Origin: Apostichopus parvimensis
Taxonomy: Eukaryota; Echinodermata; Holothuroidea; Aspidochirotida; Stichopodidae
Reading direction: 5' to 3'
DNA: 37,504 nt
NCBI GenBank assembly: GCA_000934455.1
Contig: KN885091.1
Coordinates: 4,222-41,725 of the forward strand
Shown here in pieces: positions 10,377 to 21,300 of the stretch (positions are counted from its first letter, which is position 1; each line of letters opens with the position of its first letter). The notes below the pieces were generated by a model. That model did not search any database. It was not told where the DNA came from and saw only the letters and a program-made list of their open reading frames with translations. Both the position numbers and the translations under genes were made by a program.

Positions 10377-12418
10377 GCCGACTTGTGATGTTTTGATCCT
10401 CCATATTTAAGTCTCAAAAAGGTAAATGCTTTATGATTGTGTACCCAATTACTAAACCCTAATTAGGTAATATTTTTTACAAAATATACACTTCGTTGTG
10501 AAGAATATATGCTCGGGACTGGTGGCAAGTTTCCGCGGGAGGTTTCCCCAAGAGAATATCCTTTTGTAGATGCTACTGTGGCCCAACTGGGACTTTCAAC
10601 ATTTGATCACAAAATGTCGACTATTTTTAGACGGTTTAAACCACAGGGCTTGTTTCTTCAAATTAGTTTCGACTGTTTTCTCGAAATTCAACTTTGCCTC
10701 GGACAGAATGATAAACTAACTATAACTAGTAGGCCTATGCTAACATTTCTATTGTTCCCCTCATAATTTATCCCAACATTTCCATTTAGTTTCAACTTTG
10801 TTTCATGTGAAGATCGTTCCGTCTGCAAATATGTTTGCCATGATAAGACCTGCATTGCCCCAACCCTATACCTCCTCCCCCACCCCGAGAAAAAAAAACA
10901 AATAAAAACAACAATCCATGGCTTACCGAAGTTCTAAGTATGTCTTTTCCCTATTTTAAAAATAAAATTCTAAATTTTTCGATTAATTTAAGTAGGTGCG
11001 GTGGCATGAACGTTTATGGAAGAGCGTCCTGGGCCCAGTCCAAGTCTTCCCGACTGAATGTAAAACATCCGCCGACCGAACTTTTTACACCGACGCTGCC
11101 GGAGGTGGGGGTCATCCCCCCCCCCCGCCCCCCCGACCAATTAATCTGCCTATGATATTTTCTCTTTTTCAAAGCATAATTTGATCTTGGCGTTTCACTT
11201 TTACAACAAACAGTCGACCAAATATCCTAAAGAACACAATGAGAAAGTATGTTTGGCCGTATCAAGCACCTTTTGTACATGACGCAGATCGCGGAAAGAC
11301 ATACCAAAGCAGATAGCCTACTAGAGATATCTTTCATTTAACAACCCCCCCCCCAATCCCCTCCCCCTTTCCCTTATGGTTTGCTCTTTCTGGTGAACGA
11401 TTGAAGTCAAAGAATGCATTACAACTAATCCCTAATTGTAACCTGACATTTGCCACAATTCATGTTCATAGAGCTCATAAAAGCCAAGTTGATCAGACCT
11501 AACACCTGAATCCGGTGGTTCTCGTAATATTCATTTGTGAAATTGAGAATCCTTTATTTCAAGTATGAATGGAATTTGATAATGAACGTTTTTATTGATC
11601 TATTTATTTATTGAACTGGTTTACGACATTGACTAATTAGTTAAGTGAAGGATGGAATAAACAATCTAATTATTTTTAGTTATTTTTACTGTCTCTTCAT
11701 TTGTACTACTTATTATTTATTTTGAGTACTTCAAGTCTGTATTTGCTTTAAAAGAAATTAAGAATATCATTTGCTACCAATCAGAAAAATTTTATAACTA
11801 AATAAATAAATTGAAATACAAACCTTTTCATGCAGAGAAGACATGATACAGGTAACATTCAAATTTAAAGATACAATATTTATTTACATTTTTAAAAATG
11901 ACACACTCAAAAAGCTCAATATATTGCACAGAAAAAAAAAAACATATTATGCAAAGAAACATAATTATGAAATAAATTTGATGACCAAATAACCACCCCC
12001 CCCCACCCAGTCCCTTTCCCCAATCCTTCAAGAACAGATACAATGTTCTGCAAGTATATCTTGAACAATAATTCCAGTCCTCCCCACTCAAATGTCTGCT
12101 GGTCGCCTTGATAAACAAACTTCTATTATCACACACATTATCATATAACAGCAGAAAATTTAACAAGGTAAACCCATGTCTGAAGCAGACTGGTATCGAT
12201 GATACTTTATATCAAAAGTGGACGACAAAACACCTCAAATAGCACCTTATGTTATCAAAGTTATAATGATCTAAGAGTCTCCTTAGTTAAAACTGTTAGG
12301 TTTACTGGCCTTTTAGCCTTTACTGGTCATTTAGCCTTTGAACTTAGTTCCTGCTAGGATTGAAACGTCAGGCCAACTTACTTTTACACAGGTTTTACTG
12401 GTTTGAGACCAAATAAAT
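10377..12418. other. Intergenic between tRNA-Leu and LINE remnant
   Basis: Holds a GC-richer island (about 10990-11145) ending in poly-C, further poly-C runs at about 11344 and 11996, and AT-rich sequence. No gene recognised. Confidence 0.55.
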
Positions 12419-13017
12419 ATGAATAATTTTTTTTCTTGCTTTTCACTTCACAATTTATTATTACAGTTACGCTTAATCGTAAGGATATCTCGGATAGAAT
12501 ATTATTGTATTTCCATGAACAAAGGACACACCTCTGTTCATGGACTATTCATGGACAGGTCCCACCTGCTCTCGGCAATTTCCTCGTTCACAACCAATGC
12601 CATTCACAATTATAACACACGACACACACAAATTTTACGCCCTAACAACATTCACACCAATGTAGGAAAATAAAGCCTTTGTCATCGTACAAGCATCACA
12701 TGGAATTCTTTGCTGCTTAATATCAGGTCACAACCTTCCCCCAAATTCGTTTAAATGCAAATTAATGAGATTTCACTTTGACATTTACTGAGATTGAGGT
12801 TCCTCTTTCTTTCTTTTCTTTTTCTTCCTTTTGTCTTTTCTTCTCTTTTTCATAGTTCTTTTCTTAATTCTTTTTTGTAAGTTATTTGTGTCCTCTTTGC
12901 ACAGGGAGTGTATCACTAGATAAGCCCACAAGGGCTTTTTGATACACTTTCACATTCCATAACTCTCTGTATTCGCTATATATGTTGTGAAAAAACGAAT
13001 AAATAAATGAAACGAAA
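12419..13017 (+). mobile_element. CR1/L2-like LINE, 3' end remnant
   Basis: One frame reads NAIHNYNTRH, then NIHTNVGK, an in-frame TAA at 12671-12673, then ITWNSLLLNIRSQPSPKF. This is the familiar C-terminal signature of CR1/L2/Rex-type reverse transcriptases (YNTR ... WNSLP..IR...S...FK). A frameshift near 12750 follows. The tail holds a hairpin and ends AATAAATAAATGAAACG. It is 5' truncated and dead. Confidence 0.75.
12908..12947 (+). other. 3' UTR hairpin of the LINE remnant
   Basis: Outer stem GTGTATCA/TGATACAC and inner stem AAGCCC/GGGCTT with loop ACAA. A stem-loop here is a common feature of CR1/L2-type LINE 3' ends, where the element's reverse transcriptase recognises its RNA. Confidence 0.65.
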
Positions 13018-14159
13018 CTTCCTTTCGGACATATCCTTCTCAAAGAACAACATTCCTTACGGATATTTCCCGGCGAGGCCGGGTGTAGATGATTGGATGT
13101 ACTTCAGCTACTAGTCTTCACAAAGAGAAACCTCAACCAATGGAGCTGACCTTAAAATATGGTAATTATTGACTAGTGAAGAGGAGAACTGACTTATAGG
13201 CCAACAGCTTTCTCACATCATGATGTGAACACTATGGTTTCCTTTTTGCACTGCACAAATGTGATTATGTTTTAACACAAGAGACCAAAAATCTTAAAGC
13301 TCAAGGGACATTTTTAAGCTTCCTGGTGAGTAGTTATGACCTTTTACACTATGCAGGTCCAACACAAGGGGGAAGGGAGAGTAGGGGTGGGGGAGGGGGA
13401 GTGGGGTGGCAGATCAGCATAGCCCCATTTGAGAATTAAGTACTACAGTGATTACCGTATTGTCAGTAGATGTCCATTCAAGCTTTCTGTGTTTAATCTG
13501 AGGTATGAAATTGTACTATGAATTACACAACAGGCAGGCAGGCTCAGCCAGAAGGAAGATGATAAAGTTGTATTTAAGAAGGTCCAAAACAGAACAACTT
13601 GTGTAAATTGTTTATGATGTCTCTAGAGTGGCAATTGCTCTGTTTTAATGACATTTTGTTAGCACATTGTCTTATATAAACCACTGATATTGGTTCCAAA
13701 TGTTCCATCATACAAAATTGCTATTGGGATGTAGTATTTTTGCCTAAAGGTGCAGAACATTCCCACTATCCCTGTATGTTTTTCGAATCTTTTTATGGGG
13801 GGGGGGGGGGCAACATAATGAACTCTAGCCATTTAAAATATCCCTGTAAACACAGTTAAGAGACAGTAGTTTCTACAGTTGGTTGACAGCAAGAAGACTG
13901 CACCAAAAATAAGTTTACTAGATTGTCATCCAAATCCCACCACAACCAACCATTAATGTTGCAAATCTTCACCTGGGTTTAATCATGACAACGTCAAGGT
14001 TTAAGAGGGAAGTGTTCCTTCAGATAAGCTGCTGTGCCATAGTCTGGATGATGTCATTGTTGAACTAATCATGATATTTCGTCCTGATCAGTAAACCTAT
14101 TTCATGAACAGTAGATGGAAGGAGTACGATCATCAGCATCCAGCTTCCGAAAAGAGCGT
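13018..14159. other. Intergenic, downstream of Jagged
   Basis: Contains the G-rich tract and a poly-G run at about 13797-13810. No coding similarity seen. Confidence 0.55.
13368..13408 (+). other. G-rich, quadruplex-capable tract
   Basis: Runs of three to five G separated by one to four bases over about 40 bp in the intergenic region downstream of Jagged. It fits a G-quadruplex pattern; no role is known. Confidence 0.6.
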
Positions 14160-14165
14160 TTTATT
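14160..14165 (-). terminator. Candidate polyadenylation signal AATAAA for Jagged
   Basis: Plus-strand TTTATT reads AATAAA on the minus strand, about 800 bp after the Jagged stop and just past the 17-bp array. It is the first canonical hexamer I noticed there. An AATAAG variant lies nearer the stop, so a shorter 3' UTR is possible. Confidence 0.4.
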
Positions 14166-14197
14166 GAAAACATCGTGTTTTCCTTTCTAAATTCCCC

Positions 14198-14241
14198 TTG
14201 AAGACTCCATCTAACATACAAGGTACTTCCAGGATGGAGTC
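14198..14241. other. Hairpin at the distal edge of the 17-bp array
   Basis: AGACTCCATC pairs with GATGGAGTCT across about 22 bp, at the left boundary of the minisatellite. It could form in the 3' end of the Jagged transcript, just before the candidate AATAAA. No function is known. Confidence 0.45.
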
Positions 14242-14880
14242 TTAACGTGTCTTCAGTCTTAATTTGTCTTCAGTCTTAATGCATCATCAGTCTTAATGTG
14301 TCTTCAGTCTTAAAGTGTCTGCAGTCTTAATGTGTCTTTAGTCTTAATGTGTCTTCAGTCTTAATGTGTCTTCAGTCTTAATGCGTCATCAGTCTTAATG
14401 CGTCTTCAGTTTTAATGTGTCTTCAGTCTGACTGTGTCTTCAGTCTGACTGTGTCTTCAGTCTGACTGTGTCTTCAGTCTGACTGTGTCTTCAGTCTGAC
14501 TGTGTCTTCAGTCTTAATGTGTCTTCAGTCTTAATGCGTCATCAGTCTTAATGCGTCTTATGTGTCTTCAGTCTGACTGTGTCTTCAGTCTGACTGTGTC
14601 TTCAGTCTGACTGTGTCTTCAGTCTGACTGTGTCTTCAGTCTGACTGTGTCTTCAGTCTTAACGTGTCTTCAGTCTTAACGTGTCTTTAGTCTTAATGTG
14701 TCTTCAGTCTTAATGTGTCTTCAGTCTTAATGTGTCTTCAGTCTTAATGCGTCATCAGTCTTAATGTGTCTTCAGTTTTAATGTGTCTTCAGTCTTAACG
14801 TGTCTTCAGTCTTAACGTGTCTTCAGTCTTAATTTGTCTTCAGTCTTAAATATATCCTCAGTCTTATTGTGTCTTCAGAT
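14237..14880 (-). repeat. 17-bp minisatellite in the probable Jagged 3' UTR
   Basis: About 37 tandem copies of a 17-bp unit, GTGTCTTCAGTCTTAAT on the plus strand. Variant units ending CTGACT occur in two blocks of about five, and a GCGTCATC variant recurs at 14383 and 14536, exactly nine units apart, so higher-order units have been copied. The array starts about 80 bp after the stop and may be transcribed within the 3' UTR. Confidence 0.93.
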
Positions 14881-14960
14881 GAGAGATTTTCATCCTCAGA
14901 ATCTCAAGAGCCCTGGAAGAACTGGTTTTCATCAAGATAATAATTCATTCTTCCATTCCT

Positions 14961-15388
14961 TCAAGTCTTTTCTAAGTTCTTCATTGAAATGTAACATTCA
15001 CCTTCCACCTTGGCGGTAGGTTTAATTTTAAGTTTCTCCAGAAAGTACTTGGCTACTTCCAGGTCGTTCTCCGAGTGGGAGTAATTCTTGGTCCGTTCAG
15101 AAGACGCCAACGTACAACTCTCAGCAGCGGCGGCAGCAGCTGCACCTTGCATCTTGACGTAATCGTTAAACCTGGGCAACGTTGACTCGTAGATTCCTGA
15201 TTGATCGGACCTGGATGGAGCGTGGACGTAAATGTTTTCTGATGCCGACTGCTCCGATGATGGGAAGGGGGGTGGAGCCGGAGGAATCTGGCTGCTCGGT
15301 TTACGGATCAGTCTTCTCAGGCCGATGCCGAGACAAGCGATGCTAGAGATCACTAACAGCACCACCATGTAAAGTGTCAGCCATAACC
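14961..15388 (-). CDS. jag: Jagged last coding exon: transmembrane helix and cytoplasmic tail
   Basis: 428 bp to the TGA stop. It begins [16 protein letters not shown], a TM helix of about 24 residues, followed by stop-transfer RRLIRK. The tail of about 118 residues is Pro/Ser-rich, with a run of seven Ala and about ten lysines, possible Mindbomb ubiquitination targets. It ends NLEKT-stop and lacks the hydrophobic PDZ-binding end of human JAG1 (EYIV). Tail sequence is poorly conserved in the family; the join is fixed by phase and the TM. Confidence 0.93.
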
Positions 15389-18300
15389 CTGGAGAGTAAT
15401 AGTTTATAAGAGTATAAACAAATATGAAAATGTGATTACGACTCAGAGGGCAATCGAAAAGACTTAAAGTCACGTCATCTGCCTGAGTCACGTAATGTAA
15501 TGTTTACACATAAATGCTTTCTTCATCTAACATTTCATGCAGGCAATCAGTAGTTTTTTTTGGAACGGTAAAATGGTAATCCAAAAAATAAAAAAAATGA
15601 AATCCCCAAAAATTGCCGGTAACAAAACAGGGAACAAAAAAAAAAATACAGAACATGAAAACATCATTTTGATATTTTAGTCCATCAAGATTGCACTCCG
15701 AATGATGAAATTAAAGGACGTTTTCCAATGAAATAGTCAAACAAAACCGTGAATTTGTAGGCTATAAAATTAATCTGCATGGGATTAAATGGTACATAAA
15801 TTCTAGCTCAGGAGAGCAACACAGTTTTCCTGTTCATAACTCAAGGATGATTCAATTATTTTTTCGAATATCACATATTTTTGTAAGAATGACACCAGAG
15901 TTACGACACAAAACAAAACTGGATCTTTAGCAATTTTGCATTAGAAAATTTGCTTCATTATACTTGTTGAAAAAGTTTTAACAAACTGATTTCATTATCT
16001 CGCCTGACTGGAGTCAATGCTCGATTCTAAAACCCTTCCTCTGGTTTATAGCAAATTCCTGAATACAATAATCTTGGAGAAAAATTCATAAGAAGGTAAC
16101 AAAATTTAAATATGTTTTGTCTTTTGAGAAGTTTCATAACGAACATGTAATACCTGTCTTGATGGTGTCACTCCTTGTCACTCCGATGATCCGTTCGATC
16201 CTGATGATCGCAGATAGCAGGGATCCCTCTCGGAATTCCTCGTCCAGATCCAACATAAAGGAATCGACCACATGGTCAGCAAACTCGTGGGTCATCTGTT
16301 GGTCGGAGCTCTATCCGCACAGAGTAAAAGTATTTTATTTAAATAGTTTGAAAAATCTTTGATATGCTTAGTAGCACACTACACAGTAGTACCCTCACCG
16401 AATTCTGTAAATCATTTACAGAAACAAAATGAACAGTTCTGAAGCAAATAGAAATAGGATACTTATACTGCTCATACACAGGGGTGGCAGAAGAGAGTTC
16501 CCTCTGGGGGAGGGGTGGGGGGGAGACACAAACCTCGATGGGCAGTGGAACATGTGACCATAGAATAATTTCCAATGATTTAAATGTTTTTCAACAAAAG
16601 GTCAGATTTTAAGTACATTTTAACTTTATTTAAACTGTCAACTTTTTAAATAACAGGGTACTTTTAGTTAATACAAGGTTACTTTTAAAAATATGAAAAA
16701 CTGTGCTTGTTATTTCTAACAAACTTCAACATAATGTTCCCTACAAGTGCTTTGAAGTGTGAACTCGAAAATACAGGATTTAAAAATTGTCCCATCTGGG
16801 TGGTCATATTTAAAACACTACTGCATGTTCATAGCCAGAGCTGAGCTAATTATCACATGAAAATGATCAACAGATATTATTCTGCTCACAAGTTTTATTT
16901 CAAACTTTGCAGAATAACATAGATGCTGAACAAGACCAAATTCAACAACTGTGTCTTTAAAGATACGATACACATCCCGTACCAGTGATGTCAACAAATG
17001 CAGAACTTGCAGAATGGGCAGTGGTAGGGGTAGAGGGCAGACTACCATTGCATACTTTGCAATTCTGAGGGAGTGAGGGGAACTTATCACAATTTGAAAC
17101 AGTGGACTAAACTTTGCCCTCTTACCCTCTCCCAACCGTTAATAATTAAATAATTCAATCTTACCATCGTTACTTTGATGGTATCCCTAGATGCAGATTT
17201 GATGCAGGTAATGGACAGAGGGTGTAACTCTGTAAGCTCTTGAAGTCTTCTTAATTGCTGAATAGTACTACATACACTATGAACTGTCACTCCCTGTTAA
17301 AACAAAATGAAGAGAATTATAGAAAAATGACACGCATCTTTCTGAAGCTGGGTCAGGGCAGTGAAATGCACATTTGTTCTTGTCTGTGCAAAATAACAGG
17401 CTAAGGCTCTGAATTTGAAGTTATCCATTAAGTTTCTGAGCTATTTGCTAAATAATACTACCGGTTGGTTAAATAGCTAATTACATAACAGACACTATTA
17501 CATCAGTCGTTTTAAAAGAGAGAAAAGTCGAAGCAAGTCTCTTAATATTACCCCGGTTGGATTGCTCCATTCACTTAATATGAGAGGCAGTCTACGGCAA
17601 TTAAGTTGTTTATCATGCTCGAAATTATTTTGAGAGGACACTTTGTTTCCCTAACTTATTTTAATTCCTTTGAATAATGCTAGTAAGACAATTTTATGCA
17701 ATTGCAGTAGTCAGGTATTTTGGTGAAGGAAAACATCTTTGTTGCTGTAAAATACCCCGAATAAATAAATGGAACAATCGAAGAAAGGAAATATGAGACT
17801 TGATCCCCAAAGGAGTTCAAAAGATATATTTATGTCAGACAAACCAAAAATAGAAGTTCTGGCATAAGTTAACACTAATTTGCATGCAAAATTTGCAGTA
17901 TATTCTAATTATAAATGATCTTTCCTGAAAATGTCAGGTTCTCGAATCTACAATTTTCTTGTTCAAGCGGCACTGTGTGGAAAAAAATCATAATAATAAT
18001 AACAATACATCAATAGAAATAACATGGGATCTTTTCCAATCCAAACTGAGCTTACCAATGGTAGATTCCTCAGAGAAAACGTCACCATCAAAACCACACA
18101 CCCACTCTCCCTGCTACTGCAAGATGGGTCCCCGTTGGCACTGTCCGACACCCCTCTGCTTATATCCGTGAGCAAGAGACAGACTCCCCAGGGGTCACAG
18201 GGCGGGGTAAGGCAGTCAGGCTCGGGTACTGGATGGCAGATTTTTCCTTCTGGGCAAGTCTTTGTGGGTAGCACAGAGGGTACAGAATAATTCTCATTAG

Positions 18301-21300
18301 TCGGATAAGAGGCAGAGCTGGTCAAACAGGCATCCACTCCGCAGACCATCTGAAAAGAGGAGATGCTGAGTTATGAATATGCAAATAAAAGTTCATGGTA
18401 TTCTGATCAATTAATCATTTCAAATTTCTGCACTGTATAATTTTAAAGCCCCTTTTTCTTTCAACAACAGTGCAAAACATGAAATATTTACAGAGGAATT
18501 AGAATACCGGCTCAGATTGTTTGACCCACCATTGGACCCCCACATGGATTAGACTGCCAGGTCAAAGCCCACCTAAAAGGATGAGCCTCTTTACAGTCTT
18601 AAATTGGTCATTTGCAGTGATAATATGCATTGTTCCATAAAGTAAGCTACCTCTGTTCTTGTTTTATTTTTTGTTTTATTTATTTTTTTATTCTGTGTGT
18701 GAAGTTGAAATCCGGTGTGTTTCGGTGGTTTGATTAATACTGGTTTTAATGAAGTTGTTTCCAGACACTCTGTGAGATGAAGTAATCAGATGCTGCTGGG
18801 GGTAGACTCTCATTGGTAGGATACTACCAAGATCACCACTCTACATCCATTCAGCTAGCACAAATAAAGGAAGCCTGTGGTTAAGGGAAGCCTGTGTTAA
18901 GGGAAGCCTGTGGTTTGATTTATACTTCTTGTTTCCAGACACTCTGTGAGATGGAGTATGCAGATGCTGCTGGGGGTAGACTCTCGTTGGTAGGATGCTA
19001 CCAGGATCAACACTCTACATCCATTCAGCTGGCACAAATAAGGGGGAGGGGGGCCTGTTTGTAATTTTCTGAACACTAGCCAAGACAAGAATTAATTTTA
19101 CAAGCCAGTATCCATCGATGATCATTTCACAGATAGGATTATCTGCACAGATTACCTCATGATTTGTAATTTCTTGAATCCACAAAACAATAACAACTAC
19201 ACTGTCACCTGTGGTATTACCTTACTACAGGTGGTGACTCCTCGGTTGCATCGACACTTGTTACAATCCATATTCCAGGATGCGCCATCTGCCATCACCA
19301 CACCATCCACTTCACACGAGGAACCAAACGATGGAGGTGCTATCTGATGACCAAACACTGCTCCCAGCAAAATAACAAAACAAGTAAACATAAATGATAT
19401 TTGCGGACCAATAGATAAATTGCGGGAATCCCACAATGGCGTGTCCTAATGCTAACCCTGATTACAATAGCGATGACAGACGAGAATAAAGATAATCAGC
19501 ATGAAACAAGTGACAGCAACTCCCAGAAGCAAAAAAGTACCACATGAAAGAAAATAATGTAACAAAGACAAAATTCAACAGTCTTACAAAACTGTTTCAT
19601 TCGTCATTTTTTACATTTTGAAAAGATTCACTAGTGTGTTGTACTAGTGGTAATAATCAGGTTTCAAACTATAAATTAATTTCCTCAAAATGGCAAGGCA
19701 TGTGAACAAGTGTGTCTCTTGACATTTTGAAAAATATTCACTAGTGTGTTGTACTAGTGGTAATAATAAGGTTTCACATATATATTCATTTCCTTGAAAA
19801 CGCAAGGCATGTGTACAACTGTGTGTCTTGACATTTTGAAAAAGATTCACTAGTGTGTTGTACTAGTGGTAATAATAAGGTTTCACACTATAAATTAATT
19901 TCCTCGAAATGGCAAGGCATGTGAACAACTGTTTCTCTTGACATTTTGAAAAAGATTCACTAGTGTGTTGAGCTAGTGGTATTAATTAGGTTTCACACTC
20001 AAAATTAATTCCCTTGAAATGGCAAGGCATGTGAACAACTGTTTCTCTTGACATTTTGAAAAAGATTCACTAGTGTGTTGAACTAGTGGTAATAATCAGG
20101 TTTCACACTCAAAATTAATTTCCTCGAAATGGCAAGGCATGTGTACAACTGTGTGTCTTGACATTTTGAAAAAGATTCACTAGTGTGTTGTACTAGTGGT
20201 AATAATNNNNNNNNNNNNNNNNNNNNNNNNNNNNNNNNNNNNNNNNNNNNNNNNNNNNNNNNNNNNNNNNNNNNNNNNNNNNNNNNNNNNNNNNNNNNNN
20301 NNNNNNNNNNNNNNNNNNNNNNNNNNNNNNNAAATTAATTTCCTCGAAATGGCAAGGCATGTGTACAACTGTGTGTCTTGACATTTTGAAAAAGATTCAC
20401 TAGTGTGTTGTACTAGTGGTAATAATCAGGTTTCACACTATAAATTAATTTCCTTGAAATGGCAAGGCATGTGTACAACTGTGTGTCTTGACATTTTGAA
20501 AAAGATTCACTAGTGTGTTGAACTAGTAGTAATAATTACGTTTCACACTATAAATTAATTTCCTCGAAATGGCGAGGCATGTGAACAACTGTGTCTCTTG
20601 ATGTATTGATGGAAATCATTGATCATGAAGTTATGGTCAGCTAGGGACAGATCACTGACCTAAGGAACAGGTCGAGCCTGACCGTCCAGGAGGGCAAAGG
20701 CAGGAGTAAGAATCTATCCCGTCTATACAGGTACTGCCATAGGCACAGGGGTTAGAAAGACATTCATTCAAGTCTGTAGAAAAAAATAACAACAAAGAAT
20801 TCACATGTTATTAATAAAGGGGGGAAAGAAAACCCAACATTGAATTTTCAGTAGAAAATTGTAGTAAGATATCCAAAGCATAGAAAAGATATCCAAAGCA
20901 TAGTAAAGATATCCAAAGCATAATAAAGGTATACAAATCATAGTAAAGATATCAGAAGCATAGTAAAGATATCCAAAACATAGGTAAAGATATCCAAAGC
21001 ATAGTGAATATATCAAAAGCATAGTAAAGATATCAAAAGCATAGTAAAGATATCAAAGCATCGGTAGTGACATCAACTTGCTTGATTATGCCAAGCCCTT
21101 ATTTTTTTTTGGTTCTTTGTGCTCTGTTCCAACCCTCCCTCCCTCCCCTCTCTCTTTCTTCCTCAGGTGATACTCACTGATTCTACAGTCAGGACCAGCA
21201 AAGCCCATGGGACAGGTACACTGGAACCAGTTAAGCCCATCCACACAATGGCCTCCATTGTAGCACGGATTCAAATGGCAGTCATCGATATCTGAGAAAT

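Larger units (their letters stand above)
15389..18055 (-). other. Jagged introns around the juxtamembrane exons
   Basis: Three introns of 765, 854 and 762 bp (15389-16153, 16311-17164, 17294-18055). A G-rich stretch lies at about 16505-16530. No other gene or repeat family recognised. Confidence 0.6.

Noticed and set aside
19334..19346. Alternative acceptor CATCAG for the cysteine-rich exon
   Set aside because: It would add five bases and break the frame after EGF16; GATAG/CACC keeps it.
20180..20384. Open frames spanning the N run
   Set aside because: They exist only because N codons are not stops.
14237..20592. Regular repeats that could suggest a CRISPR array
   Set aside because: Units are contiguous with no unique spacers, and the context is an animal gene with introns.
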